A DNA stretch of 64,000 nt from Bacteroidales bacterium (GCA_016707785.1 JADJGZ010000001.1:124001-188000), one strand, 5' to 3'; counted from the stretch's first letter, positions 7,764 through 16,775 are shown. The notes: generated from the letters alone by a model not told the origin. Made by a program: numbers and translations.

Positions 7764-8540
7764 TTACTCATTCACTTTAATATCCCCAAGAGGATAATAA
7801 GGGAACATATTATCCACCATCCACTCATTTGACTGGAGTGGCGTCATTTTCCAGCCTGAATTGCAGTTGGAAACGATTTCGATAAAGGAAAGTCCCTTAT
7901 TGAGTTTCTGGTTTTCAAATGCTTTACGAACAGCTTTTTTGGCTTTACGAACGGCAGAAGGTGTATGCACAGCCTGGCGTGTTACGTAGATGGTTCCGGG
8001 AAGCTGGGCAACCAATTCAGTGATTCTCAATGGATTTCCCATCATAGCCACATCTCTTCCATAAGGGGAAGTACTTGACTTCATCCCGGGTAGGGTAGTG
8101 GGTGCCATTTGTCCGCCGGTCATACCATAGATGCCATTGTTTATGAAAACAATAACAATATTTTCGCCACGGTTGCAGGCATGGATGGTTTCAGCGGTAC
8201 CGATGGCAGCAAGGTCACCATCCCCCTGGTAAGTGAAAACGAATTTCTCAGGGAATAGTCGTTTTACAGCAGTGGCCAGGGCTGGAGCTCTGCCATGGGC
8301 AGCTTGTTGCATGTCGATATTCATGAATTCATAGGCAAGAACAGAACAACCTACCGGAGCAATTCCAATGGTCTTATCCTGGATATCCATTTCTTCAAGC
8401 ACTTCCATGATAACCCTGTGAGCAGTTCCATGACCGCAACCCGGACAATAGCTGAGCGCTTTCTCAGTAAGAAGGTCCGTGCGTTTATAAACCAGGTTTT
8501 CTGGTTGAAGTATTTCGGGGTTGGTTTTGAATTCTGCCAT
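7764..8540 (-). CDS. korB: 2-oxoacid:ferredoxin oxidoreductase, beta subunit
   Basis: Thiamine-pyrophosphate-binding beta subunit, 258 residues. CPGCGHG (Cys32, Cys35) is the conserved N-terminal cluster motif. The TPP/magnesium motif runs from GDG (106-108) to NN (134-135), and NNGIYGMTGGQMAPTT is characteristic of the KorB/VorA/PorB group. It works with the alpha subunit, from which it is separated by four bases. Repeats begin immediately after its stop codon. Its length is normal for the short beta subunit that lacks a fused ferredoxin domain. The exact oxoacid is not identified. Confidence 0.93.
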   Translation of the reverse strand: MAEFKTNPEILQPENLVYKRTDLLTEKALSYCPGCGHGTAHRVIMEVLEEMDIQDKTIGIAPVGCSVLAYEFMNIDMQQAAHGRAPALATAVKRLFPEKFVFTYQGDGDLAAIGTAETIHACNRGENIVIVFINNGIYGMTGGQMAPTTLPGMKSSTSPYGRDVAMMGNPLRITELVAQLPGTIYVTRQAVHTPSAVRKAKKAVRKAFENQKLNKGLSFIEIVSNCNSGWKMTPLQSNEWMVDNMFPYYPLGDIKVNE

Positions 8541-8544
8541 GATA

Positions 8545-9627
8545 CTATCCTCCTATAATTTGTTTTTTCAAGGCTTCCACTACTTCTATAGGTGATGGAA
8601 TGATTCCACCCATTCTACCGAAATGCTCAACCTTGACTCTTCCTTCTGTTGCCAGTTTCACATCTTCGATCATTTGACCGGCATTCATTTCAACAACTAA
8701 AATGCCTTTCACTCTTTCGGTCATCTGTGCAACTACAGCTTTTGGGAAAGGGAAAAGGGTGATGGGACGCATGAGTCCTACCTTAATACCTTGTTCACGG
8801 GCCAGCTGCATTGCTTTCTGACAGATCCTGGCACTGGTGCCAAAGGCGATGAAAGCATAATCAGCATCTTCACAGCCTATCTTTTCATATCGGACTTCAG
8901 CTTTTTCTATCTCACGGTATTTTGCCTGAAGTACTTCATTATGTTTTTCCATCTTTATGGATTCCAGGTCGAGGGAGGTGATGATATTGCGCTCACGATC
9001 CTTAGTCTTACCTGTAGTGGCCCATGGAGTGTTCTTAATAATCTCTTCTTCGGTGAACCTTGGAGTTTGTGGATTCAGTTCTACTTTTTCCATCATCTGT
9101 CCAATGGCTCCATCAGATAATACCATCACCGGGGTACGGTATTTAAAAGCGAGTTCGAAGCCTAAGCCGGCAAAATCAGCCATTTCCTGCACTGATGAAG
9201 GAGCCAGAACAATTAAACGGTAATCGCCATGTCCGCCACCCTTGGTAGCCTGGAAATAATCCGATTGGGAAGGTTGAATAGTACCAAGACCAGGACCTCC
9301 ACGGACAACATTTAGAATCACGCAGGGTAGTTCAGCACCGGCTATGTATGAAATTCCTTCTTGTTTAAGACTGATACCGGGGCTTGAAGAGGAAGTAAGT
9401 ACCCTCTTTCCGCATCCTGCACCTCCATAAACCATGTTAATGGCAGCCACTTCACTTTCAGCCTGTAAAGTAACCATACCAGTACGTTCATGGGTTTTTT
9501 GAACCATCAGGTATTCCATCACTTCCGATTGAGGAGTAATGGGATATCCGAAATAACCGTCAGCACCGGCACGAATGGCAGCTTCAGCAAAAGCTTCATT
9601 GCCTTTCATTAATCGTAATTCTTTCAT
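8545..9627 (-). CDS. korA: 2-oxoacid:ferredoxin oxidoreductase, alpha subunit
   Basis: Alpha subunit of 360 residues carrying the pyrimidine-binding and transketolase C-terminal domains. Conserved stretches are GNEAFAEAAIRAGADGYFGY, ITPQSEVMEYL, TSSSSPGISLKQEG and the C-terminal VEMNAGQMIEDVKLA. The ATG at 9627 is preferred over a TTG one codon earlier. It lies about 23 bases after the ferredoxin subunit and four before the beta subunit, which supports one transcript. In Bacteroidota such enzymes are annotated as VorB- or KorA-like and supply reduced ferredoxin in anaerobic amino-acid or oxoacid metabolism. Confidence 0.93.
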   Translation of the reverse strand: MKELRLMKGNEAFAEAAIRAGADGYFGYPITPQSEVMEYLMVQKTHERTGMVTLQAESEVAAINMVYGGAGCGKRVLTSSSSPGISLKQEGISYIAGAELPCVILNVVRGGPGLGTIQPSQSDYFQATKGGGHGDYRLIVLAPSSVQEMADFAGLGFELAFKYRTPVMVLSDGAIGQMMEKVELNPQTPRFTEEEIIKNTPWATTGKTKDRERNIITSLDLESIKMEKHNEVLQAKYREIEKAEVRYEKIGCEDADYAFIAFGTSARICQKAMQLAREQGIKVGLMRPITLFPFPKAVVAQMTERVKGILVVEMNAGQMIEDVKLATEGRVKVEHFGRMGGIIPSPIEVVEALKKQIIGG

Positions 9628-9650
9628 CAAAAAGCGTATTTCAGTTTCTA

Positions 9651-9878
9651 TTATTCCGTGAACTTTTTCCTGTAAACAGTGATGGCACCATCAGGGCACA
9701 CCACAGCACAATTTGTGCAGCCTGTGCATAAATCATTGGTAGGCTGGGCATAATGATACCCTTTTCTGTTTACCTGCTTTGCCATTGCGATTACTTCTTC
9801 CGGACACACTGGAATGCAAACCTCACATCCCTTGCATCTTTCGGTATCAACAACGATCTCGCCTTTATTCTTTGCCAT
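9651..9878 (-). CDS. korD: 2-oxoacid:ferredoxin oxidoreductase, 2x[4Fe-4S] ferredoxin subunit
   Basis: First gene of the oxidoreductase operon. The 75-residue protein has two complete [4Fe-4S] binding motifs, Cys15-Cys18-Cys21-Cys25 (CKGCEVCIPVC) and Cys51-Cys54-Cys57-Cys61 (CTGCTNCAVVC). This is the delta subunit that passes electrons from the catalytic subunits to an external ferredoxin. It is cytoplasmic and oxygen-sensitive by family, in keeping with an anaerobic host. A promoter-like TAACTTCG lies 27 bases upstream of the start. Confidence 0.92.
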   Translation of the reverse strand: MAKNKGEIVVDTERCKGCEVCIPVCPEEVIAMAKQVNRKGYHYAQPTNDLCTGCTNCAVVCPDGAITVYRKKFTE

Positions 9879-9905
9879 AGTTTAAGAGTTTCACTTAATT
9901 TGGGG

Positions 9906-9913
9906 CGAAGTTA
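9906..9913 (-). promoter_or_regulatory. Promoter-like box for the oxidoreductase operon
   Basis: On the minus strand TAACTTCG matches TAnnTTTG at all but one position. It lies 27 bases upstream of the ferredoxin subunit start at 9878. Confidence 0.3.
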
Positions 9914-10111
9914 AAATTTTCTCCCTTATTGATTCGCCTTAAAACCTGCAATGTTCGTTTTCAGACCGAATTTATAATCAGTTTAAATTGATTCTTCAGG
10001 ATAGAATTTTAAAACCCGCGTTCAAAAGTGTAAATTACATATTTTTAATTAGATATGACTTATTGAGAATCTTATTCGTGCAAATAAGCCAATATCCGTG
10101 TCGCAAGTATT

Positions 10112-11446
10112 CTATAATTCAATAGGATGATGCTCCCTGAATTTCTTCAGCCTGAATTCGAGGTCGGGGAACTGACTTCTCTGGACCAATGACACACAGG
10201 CCCTTAATCCTTCTGTATGTTCACTTCCGGTGATCGAGAGTGAGATGGCACTTATACCATAATATAGCAGTTCTTCAATCAATTCAGGTCCTTCAAACCC
10301 GGGATACATAATGGTAAAGTAGAAACCATCAGCTATGGGTTTATCCACATCCATATCATAAACAATCCGGAATCCATTATCAAGGAATAATTTTTTCATG
10401 ATCTTGGCTTTCTCCCCATATTCCTTCACATCATTCACAAAATTGAATTTACCTTCATTAGCTGCTTTCAAAATAGCGGTTAAGGCATATTGTGCAGAAT
10501 GGGCTGTTCCAGAACTGAGTGAATATACGGTTCCAAAAATCATTGCCCTGCCAAAAATATCACTACTGTAATAACGCAGAAGATCCGGAGCTTTTGTGGT
10601 AAAAACCTTATTACTCATGACCATCATCCCGATTCGTTGGCCAGCATAGCTGAAAGCCTTTGAACTGCTGATAAAGAGTATATAGTTCTCTGTATATTTT
10701 GCAACGGTAGGCTGATAGGGAGGGACACCTGGTTTACTGTAGTCCTTCCGGAAATCCATTCCGAAATAAGCCAGGTCTTCAAGAATGATCACATTATATT
10801 TATTAGCGAGGTCGCCGATAATTTGTAACTCCTCATCGGTGAAGCATATCCATGAAGGGTTATTAGGATTCGAATAGAGTACAGAATGGATATTACCTAC
10901 TCTGAAATAGCTTTCCAACTTCTCTTTTAAAGCCTCACCCCGGTAATTATATACATCAAAAGCTTCAAATTTTTGTCCAAGCACCTTATGCTGCTGCTTA
11001 TGAACAGGGAAACCCGGGTCGATAAACAGGGTAGTATCCCTTTTTGCATTCATACGGGCCAGGGTCAGAAAGGCAGCAAACCCACCTTGCATAGAACCAA
11101 CTGTGGGAATACAAGCCTCAGGTTTCACTTCAATATCGAGGAAATTTTTTACAAATTTTGAAATTTCCTGTTTCAAAGGAGGAATACCATCGATGTCGGG
11201 ATAGATAGCGGCAACTCCCCGGCGTAATGCTTCTATTTCAGCTTCTGTTCCAACAGCAGCAGGCGGTAATCCGGGTTCACCCATCTCCATACGGATAAAT
11301 TTGGTTCCGGTTTCCCTTTCAATATTATCCACCAGTCGTTTGATTTCCCTGATAGTAGCTTTTCCTACCGCAGGGACGTTTAACTCCTTGATCTGGTCAG
11401 TAACTACGTCGTAGTTGACGGGGGTGTCTTTGGTTGCCGCTTTCAT
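10112..11446 (-). CDS. Fold-type I aminotransferase (class I/II)
   Basis: Pyridoxal-5'-phosphate aminotransferase of 444 residues. Family landmarks are the substrate-arginine region MGEPGLPP, the asparagine of SNPNNPSW (about 193), aspartate of EDLAYF (about 234) and the Schiff-base lysine in SSSKAFSYAGQR (about Lys263). A TTG at 11497 would extend the protein by 17 low-complexity polar residues; the ATG at 11446 is preferred. It is transcribed towards the oxidoreductase operon with a 233-base gap. An aminotransferase that produces the oxoacid used by the oxidoreductase is an attractive but unproven link. The amino-acid substrate is not identified. Confidence 0.88.
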   Translation of the reverse strand: MKAATKDTPVNYDVVTDQIKELNVPAVGKATIREIKRLVDNIERETGTKFIRMEMGEPGLPPAAVGTEAEIEALRRGVAAIYPDIDGIPPLKQEISKFVKNFLDIEVKPEACIPTVGSMQGGFAAFLTLARMNAKRDTTLFIDPGFPVHKQQHKVLGQKFEAFDVYNYRGEALKEKLESYFRVGNIHSVLYSNPNNPSWICFTDEELQIIGDLANKYNVIILEDLAYFGMDFRKDYSKPGVPPYQPTVAKYTENYILFISSSKAFSYAGQRIGMMVMSNKVFTTKAPDLLRYYSSDIFGRAMIFGTVYSLSSGTAHSAQYALTAILKAANEGKFNFVNDVKEYGEKAKIMKKLFLDNGFRIVYDMDVDKPIADGFYFTIMYPGFEGPELIEELLYYGISAISLSITGSEHTEGLRACVSLVQRSQFPDLEFRLKKFREHHPIEL

Positions 11447-11724
11447 CTGGTTATCAGTTAATTTCGAGGTTTGAGAATTGAGGTTGGTTGAATGCAAAGA
11501 TTAACATTTGGTAGCACTTTGTAAAACAATTTAATGCCTTTTTCGAGCCTGATTTGGAATTTAGAATGATTATAATCAGTGAAACACTTAGGTAATTTGA
11601 AAATTTGAAAATTTGAAAATTTGAAAATGCCAGGAAGGGGAGCCTTTGGCTTGAAGATAGCCGGATGGGGAGTCTTTAGATTTGCGATTGTCCTGTGTTC
11701 CTGAGCGCAATCCCAATGTAGAAT

Positions 11725-11882
11725 TCAAAAAGCAAAATGAAAAATGAAAAAAGCTAAATGAAAAAGCAAAAGAAAAAATGAAAAAATCAAAATGAAAAAA
11801 GTAAAATGAAAAAAGTGAAAAAGCAAAATGAAAAATGAAAAATGAGCCAAAGGCTTCCCTTTTGGGAAAAAAGCAAAATGAA
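11725..11882. repeat. AAAATGAAAAAGC low-complexity repeat
   Basis: About a dozen degenerate AAAATGAAAAA words alternate with AAGC. A related tract (AAAATGAAAAGTGC) occurs at 62375-62445. Within it CCAAAGGCTTCCCTTTTGGG resembles the CAAAGGCTCCCC word found in the CAGCAC repeats. Confidence 0.75.
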
Positions 11883-12043
11883 AACTGTTAACTAGCGACT
11901 CATTATTGATTTTAGAATAAAACCTGGCCACACCAGTCGGCCAAGGCACTCAAGATTTTTTTTCTCACTTAAGATTATTTTCCATTGTATTCAACTGTAA
12001 GGGAAAGATATTATCCTGATACAATATATTCTGATTTTAATCT

Positions 12044-12051
12044 TATGTTTG
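12044..12051 (+). promoter_or_regulatory. Possible -7 box for the propeller kinase
   Basis: TATGTTTG matches TAnnTTTG and lies 86 bases upstream of the ATG at 12138. No matching -33 element is evident. Confidence 0.35.
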
Positions 12052-12137
12052 ACAATCGGAATAAGTATTGACAAGCCTTATTCCGGTTCAGTGCAGTCAA
12101 CAGCATCCTTTTTAATGTCAATTATTTATCATCAGGA

Positions 12138-13916
12138 ATGAAAAAACTCAATCTTCTGCTTTTCTTGCTTTATCTGCTCTCATTGAAAATGGTAGTGCAA
12201 GGACAAGAAATTGGGCGTTATCATTTTGAGGATTTTGATTTGGCTCATAAGGCTGGTATTCCCGGAGTATACTCGATGTACCAGGATGTCACAGGTGTTA
12301 TTTGGTTTGGTTCTACAAACGGTATATACAGGTATGACGGCTCCCGGATAATAGAGTTCGACAAGGAGCAAAGGAATATCCTTGGTAAAACAAATTTTTC
12401 ATTTTTACAAGCTGACAATGGCGATGTGATTATTGGCAGTGATTATGGCATATGCCGATATAGTATTCATAGTAGATCTGTCAAACTGCTGATACATGAG
12501 AACAGGGTTTTTAATAATCGCAGTCAGTATTATCCTGTTTGTTTCGGAGATAATGATGAACTATGGTTTGTGGTTTCAGGCATAGGAATCGGCATGTATG
12601 CAGGAGGTAAAATTTCCTGGATATCGAGCTCCCGCGAATTCAAAAGCGATTTCAGGATTAAAGATGCTTATTTCAACATCAAATCGGGGAAAGTGTATCT
12701 GTCTCATTTTATGGGCCCTTATATTGGCGTTTTTGATATTAAAACACGTTTGTGTACCCTTGATTCAGTGCATGAAACAGTTTCCTTTGAATTTGTAAAT
12801 AACCAATTATTTCAAATACATCCTGAAAGCATATTATCAGTCGACCAGATTACCAATGTAAAGAAAGTGTTTGATACAGGTAAAATGGAACTGTCAAATA
12901 ATGAACTATACTCAAAAGCCGTAGTGGTGGATGAGGAATGGATCTGGATATCGCTGCGTGATGGTATATTGCCGTTTAACTTCCGACAGGGAAGGTATGG
13001 AGAAATCTTTGGTTTCGAGAATGACACCAAAAGCCCTCTTTTAAGGCATATTTCCGAACTTTTTATCGATAAGGAAGGGAACATTTGGGTCTGTACTGAG
13101 ACAAATGGTATAAAAGTGCTGAACCGTAATCACTTGAAGCGATTTCAATATTTGACGGATTATGGAAGCTCCAATAATATCATCATGGACATTGAAGCCA
13201 TAAACGACAGTTTACTACTGGTTTGTCCGCTGGTTGAGGTGCCCCGGCTGGTAAATATTAACACAAACAGCCACCATTCATTGCTTTCAAAGGGCAGCAT
13301 TTTAAGCAGTTCATTCAATTCTGCCAGGATAAACAGTACTACCATCCTGCTAAATAAGCATAAAGGTGAATTGTATACTTTCGATACTAAAAGCTTTCAA
13401 ATCAAGCAGATTCCTTCTCCGATTGCTTCCATTTCAAAAATCATCGTAACATCTCAACCCAATATTTTGCTTATTTATAATGAAAATCAACTATGCCGCT
13501 GCAAATATGTGAATGGACAGTTGAAAGTAGAAAAATCCATACCCCTGAGCTATCCGGTAGAAAGTTTGATTTACAATCCCTTTTTAGAGCAGATCTATTG
13601 CAGCAATCAGGAAACCGGGGCTCAAATTGATGCTAAGTCTCTCTCCATTATAATTACGGATAAGCCATTTTCAGGTTCGTTTATAGATTATTCCTGGGGT
13701 AGGGATAAATCTTTATGGCTGGCCACCCGTTCGGGGCTGGAACATTATGACAAAGAAAAGCATCTGATTGAGTCTTTCAATACTTCCAATGGCCTGAATA
13801 ACGATGTGGTTTATTCCATTCAACCCAGCAATGACAGCTCTGTATTATTTTTAAGTACAAATTTGGGAATCAGTAGTTTTCATATTGCTACAAAAAAATC
13901 AGGAACTATACTTTAG
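12138..13916 (+). CDS. Propeller-type sensor histidine kinase, N-terminal sensor part (frame-broken)
   Basis: Periplasmic sensor half of a two-component kinase, 592 residues before the frame ends. A signal peptide (about 1-22) is followed by two-component-regulator propeller repeats, seen as recurring motifs such as GVIWFGSTNGIYRYDG, GNIWVCTETNGIKVLN and SLWLATRSGLEHYD. The frame stops just after codon ACA-AAA-AAA (13890-13898). A run of seven A forms a canonical minus-one slippery heptamer in the zero frame, and the minus-one frame continues the same protein (KIRNYTLADGLQ) into the kinase half. It is either a one-base deletion, a sequencing error or programmed frameshifting. The restored protein would have about 985 residues. 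Confidence 0.85.
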   Translation: MKKLNLLLFLLYLLSLKMVVQGQEIGRYHFEDFDLAHKAGIPGVYSMYQDVTGVIWFGSTNGIYRYDGSRIIEFDKEQRNILGKTNFSFLQADNGDVIIGSDYGICRYSIHSRSVKLLIHENRVFNNRSQYYPVCFGDNDELWFVVSGIGIGMYAGGKISWISSSREFKSDFRIKDAYFNIKSGKVYLSHFMGPYIGVFDIKTRLCTLDSVHETVSFEFVNNQLFQIHPESILSVDQITNVKKVFDTGKMELSNNELYSKAVVVDEEWIWISLRDGILPFNFRQGRYGEIFGFENDTKSPLLRHISELFIDKEGNIWVCTETNGIKVLNRNHLKRFQYLTDYGSSNNIIMDIEAINDSLLLVCPLVEVPRLVNINTNSHHSLLSKGSILSSSFNSARINSTTILLNKHKGELYTFDTKSFQIKQIPSPIASISKIIVTSQPNILLIYNENQLCRCKYVNGQLKVEKSIPLSYPVESLIYNPFLEQIYCSNQETGAQIDAKSLSIIITDKPFSGSFIDYSWGRDKSLWLATRSGLEHYDKEKHLIESFNTSNGLNNDVVYSIQPSNDSSVLFLSTNLGISSFHIATKKSGTIL

Positions 13917-15097
13917 CGGATGGGCTTCAGGAATCAGAGCATAATGGAGGTGCATCAGTCATTGATGCCAAAGGGCGATTCTACTTTGGGAATATTAAAG
14001 GAATTACTGCTTTCAAAGAGCCAATTACTGCTTTGGCTCCAGTCAGGCCATTTTTAATAGTTCAGGATATCTTTGTTGACGATACGATATATGATCGCAG
14101 GCTGAATCCAGGCTTTCTTCAAAGTATTCATCTGTACCCTGAAAATGAGTCATTCGGAATCAATTATAGTTTGCTAAGTACTTCTGCATCCGCTAAATTA
14201 ATTTACAGTTATAAAATTGAGGGTATTGACAATAATTTTCGTCGATCCAATACTGCGAATCCCATCAGAATGCCTAAGCCGTCACCGGGTACTTATACAA
14301 TTTTGCTCAGAGGAGAAATTGAAGGTGGAACCTTTATCGAAAAAAAAATTCAATTGATAGTCCATGCACCTTTTTACATGAAATGGTGGTTTATAATCCC
14401 GGCAGTTCTGTTATTTCATGGTCTCATATTTATTCTCATTCGCCGGATTATTAAAACCCGTGTGAGGAAAAAGCAACTTGAAATAGAAAACGAGCGCCGC
14501 TTATTTGAACAGAAGTCTCAAATAGCCAGGGAGTTGCATGATAATGTTGGAGCCCGTTTGAGTATGATGTTAAATACTATGGATTGGATAGGGAAGAAGC
14601 AACAACTGGAAATGAAAGATTTAAATGAAATAAAAGAAAATACTAAAGCTGTAATCCAGGGGCTCCGGGATTCGATTTGGGTGATGGATAAAAGCCAGAT
14701 TACTACTGAAGAATTATTCGATAAGATAAAATACTATACCAGCCAAATTCTTAGGAGTTCCCCTGTTCATTTCACTTTTGATGAAGTTACCCATAAGCCC
14801 ATCAATTTAAATACTACCCAGGCACTCAACCTTTTCCGGATTGTTCAGGAATCGTTGAACAACGCATTGAAATATGCTCAAGCATCTCATATTGGCATTT
14901 CACTTAGCTATGATGGAGAAAATGGAATTATAGTAAAAATCAACGATAACGGCATTGGCTTTGATCCCAACAACGTGATAAATGGGCATGGTTTAAAGAA
15001 TATGCAGGTAAGAGCAGATGAAATAAGCGCTAAGCTTACTTTGCAAAGTATTATAAATGAAGGAACTACAGTAATTGTTGCGCTCTACATCGTTTGA
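13898..15097 (+). CDS. Propeller-type sensor histidine kinase, C-terminal kinase part (frame-broken)
   Basis: Continuation of the preceding gene in the minus-one frame, about 399 residues. The last propeller strand (GRFYFGNIKGITAF) is followed by a Y_Y_Y domain (ENESFGINYSLLS to the VHAPFY strand), one transmembrane helix (WWFIIPAVLLFHGLIFILI), a short coiled coil, a HisKA_3 dimerisation motif with phospho-histidine in ARELHDNVGARL, and a HATPase (VQESLNNALKYA, NDNGIGFD, GHGLKNM). It has no start codon of its own that leaves the domain intact; the first candidate is a TTG at 14033. This is the architecture of NarL-type kinases without an attached AraC domain. The LuxR-type regulator gene follows after 39 bases. 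Confidence 0.85.
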   Translation: MRNYTLADGLQESEHNGGASVIDAKGRFYFGNIKGITAFKEPITALAPVRPFLIVQDIFVDDTIYDRRLNPGFLQSIHLYPENESFGINYSLLSTSASAKLIYSYKIEGIDNNFRRSNTANPIRMPKPSPGTYTILLRGEIEGGTFIEKKIQLIVHAPFYMKWWFIIPAVLLFHGLIFILIRRIIKTRVRKKQLEIENERRLFEQKSQIARELHDNVGARLSMMLNTMDWIGKKQQLEMKDLNEIKENTKAVIQGLRDSIWVMDKSQITTEELFDKIKYYTSQILRSSPVHFTFDEVTHKPINLNTTQALNLFRIVQESLNNALKYAQASHIGISLSYDGENGIIVKINDNGIGFDPNNVINGHGLKNMQVRADEISAKLTLQSIINEGTTVIVALYIV

Positions 15098-15136
15098 TGT
15101 ATTGCATTGAGACGAATCAATACAGAATTTTGACAA

Positions 15137-15805
15137 ATGATTAAAATAGCAATTGTTGATGACCGTGACCATGTGAGGGAAACCCTGGAAAGCCGTTTGC
15201 AATATACTAACGAAATCAAGGTAACACATACTTCAAGTAACGGACAGGAGTTTTTGACCTATATGAAATCCATCCAGCCATTCTGTCAACCTGATGTTGT
15301 AATAATGGACATAGAAATGCCTGTGCTGAATGGTATTGAAACAGTAGCAACAGCCTCGGTACTTTATCCTGATGTTAAGTATATTATGCTAACGGTATTC
15401 GATAGCGATGATGCTATTTTTAGTGCTATCAAGGCTGGTGCTCACGGATATTTATTGAAAGATGAGGATACAGATACCATCATTGAACATATAAAACTGG
15501 TGTCAGACGGTAAAGGAGCAGTTATGAGTCCTGCGATCGCGCGGAAAGCATTAGATCTTTTGCTGGCTAAAGGAGGTAAATCAAGGTCTTCAGAGGGTAC
15601 CATTAAATCCGAGACCTCCCTCACGGAAAGAGAGATCGCAGTTCTGGAATGCCTGGTAAATGGTCTTGATCATAAAAGTATCTCTCAAAAACTTGATATC
15701 AGCCCGGCAACGGTGCGCACTCATCTTGCAAATATTTATAAGAAATTACATGTTAGTTCAAAAACACAGGCCGTGGGACTCGCACTAAAACGTAAATGGT
15801 TTTGA
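15137..15805 (+). CDS. NarL/LuxR-type response regulator
   Basis: Response regulator of 222 residues and the likely partner of the propeller kinase upstream. The receiver domain has acidic residues DD (8-9), phosphoacceptor Asp58 (VIMDIEMP), TVFD switch and lysine in YLLKDE. A C-terminal LuxR helix-turn-helix spans about 156-220 (LTEREIAVLECLVNGLDHKSI, SPATVRTHLANIYKKL). It is a cytoplasmic transcription factor. A 19-base palindromic word (TACATCGTTTGATGTATTG) overlaps the kinase stop just upstream and reappears about 150 bases after this gene, which suggests an operator, though that is only inference. Confidence 0.93.
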   Translation: MIKIAIVDDRDHVRETLESRLQYTNEIKVTHTSSNGQEFLTYMKSIQPFCQPDVVIMDIEMPVLNGIETVATASVLYPDVKYIMLTVFDSDDAIFSAIKAGAHGYLLKDEDTDTIIEHIKLVSDGKGAVMSPAIARKALDLLLAKGGKSRSSEGTIKSETSLTEREIAVLECLVNGLDHKSISQKLDISPATVRTHLANIYKKLHVSSKTQAVGLALKRKWF

Positions 15806-16212
15806 GTGTTTTCCAGGCTTAATAAATTTCTTCTCTTTTCATTACAGTCTTTTCTGCCCCTGATTGGCAGTTCTATAAGATTGAGCTGGTGTGACTGATT
15901 AGTATCAGGTGTTTCCTTTTTCATGATTTTTCGTCTGTAGCATAGACCCGGGGTAATACATCATTTGATGTATTTCAGAAGGCTTTTAATGCCGGTACAT
16001 TTGCCATTCTAAATTACCTGATTTGCCATGAATATTAAAATAATAATTCTTTTCAGTAACAACAACAGTTTAAATAATGTGCCAACAATAGAGTTTGATA
16101 AACCATTGGTATTCATGAGTTTTAGGAAGCCAAAGTCCTTATGCTTTGCTCCATCCTGTAAAAAAAAGATATTTTTAAACCAACCCAGCTATTAACCATA
16201 AACTTTTAAACA
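15806..16212. other. Gene-free 407-base gap with one palindrome
   Basis: I find no gene or structured RNA here. The only clear element is the 20-base palindrome at 15955-15974 (annotated separately). The last 60 bases form the A/T-rich leader of the lipoprotein gene. Confidence 0.5.
15955..15974. promoter_or_regulatory. Palindrome AATACATCATTTGATGTATT, possible operator
   Basis: Perfect 9+9 inverted repeat around TT. A near-identical word lies at 15086-15104 across the kinase stop codon, so two copies flank the response-regulator gene. An operator for that regulator is possible, but the function is not shown by sequence alone. Confidence 0.35.
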
Positions 16213-16713
16213 ATGAATTTCAGACTCTTGACATTTAGCATGTTTTTGACTGTATTATCACTACTCTCCGGATGTAAAAAAGAAGAATCCGACGATTCCG
16301 GAGCAACATCACTTTTACCCGGGAAAAGCCAGATTTCCTGCACTGTTTCAGGTGCTGCCACCTCTTCTTTTAATTCAAATATTCAGTTGTCATCAGTGCT
16401 AAAATCCGATGTGCTGATGAATATTTCAGGTAGTTCATTTACTGGAATGAGTACTGAAATTGTTCTGATGATTCTTCCGGCAAATATTGCAACAGGAACT
16501 TATACTTCAGCCAGTAATAACTCTGGTGATTTTGCTTTTTCTTATTCTAATGGTTCAGATGGATGGGCAGCGGATGTAAGTCCGGTATTTACCGTAATTG
16601 TAACCAAATCAACTGCTACAGAAATAGAAGGTACATTCAGCGGCGTTCTCAATAATGATAATCTTGGAAGTCAGGTAACCATTCAGGATGGAAAATTTGC
16701 TGCTAAATTTTAA
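16213..16713 (+). CDS. Small lipoprotein of unknown function
   Basis: Unrecognised protein of 166 residues with a lipoprotein signal (lipobox LLSG-Cys21) followed by an acidic linker (KKEESDDSG). The mature part is rich in Ser, Thr and beta-branched residues with short strands (VSGAATSSFNSNI, GTYTSASNNSGDFAF, EIEGTFSGVLNND) and probably folds as a beta-sandwich. The latter motif recalls domains in which a cation or nucleotide modulates a solute-binding lipoprotein, but no family can be named. It is followed by a good terminator and is probably monocistronic. Confidence 0.75.
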   Translation: MNFRLLTFSMFLTVLSLLSGCKKEESDDSGATSLLPGKSQISCTVSGAATSSFNSNIQLSSVLKSDVLMNISGSSFTGMSTEIVLMILPANIATGTYTSASNNSGDFAFSYSNGSDGWAADVSPVFTVIVTKSTATEIEGTFSGVLNNDNLGSQVTIQDGKFAAKF

Positions 16714-16740
16714 TATATCTTCAGTTTGTGAGTATTCAAG

Positions 16741-16775
16741 GAAACTGCGCCACTGGTGCAGTTTCCTATTGTTTA
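16741..16775 (+). terminator. Intrinsic terminator after the lipoprotein gene
   Basis: Stem GAAACTGCGCC with GGTGCAGTTTC (11 bp, one G-T pair), loop ACT, followed by the T-rich CTATTGTTT. It begins 27 bases after the stop codon. Confidence 0.65.

Larger units (their letters stand above)
11498..12137. other. Repeat-filled divergent intergenic region
   Basis: This 640-base region between divergent genes holds no convincing gene. At 11597-11629 the word AAAATTTG is repeated four times. At 11635-11680 are two GGGGAGYCTTT words, and 11725-11882 is built of AAAAATGAAAAAGC words interrupted by CCAAAGGCTTCCCTTTTGGG. The 74-residue minus-strand frame here (11725-11949) is only the translation of that repeat. 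A promoter box for the downstream kinase lies at 12044. Confidence 0.7.

Noticed and set aside
11725..11949. A 74-residue phenylalanine-rich frame on the minus strand
   Set aside because: It is only the translation of AAAATGAAAAA repeats; it has no start context or domain and lies in a non-coding repeat tract.
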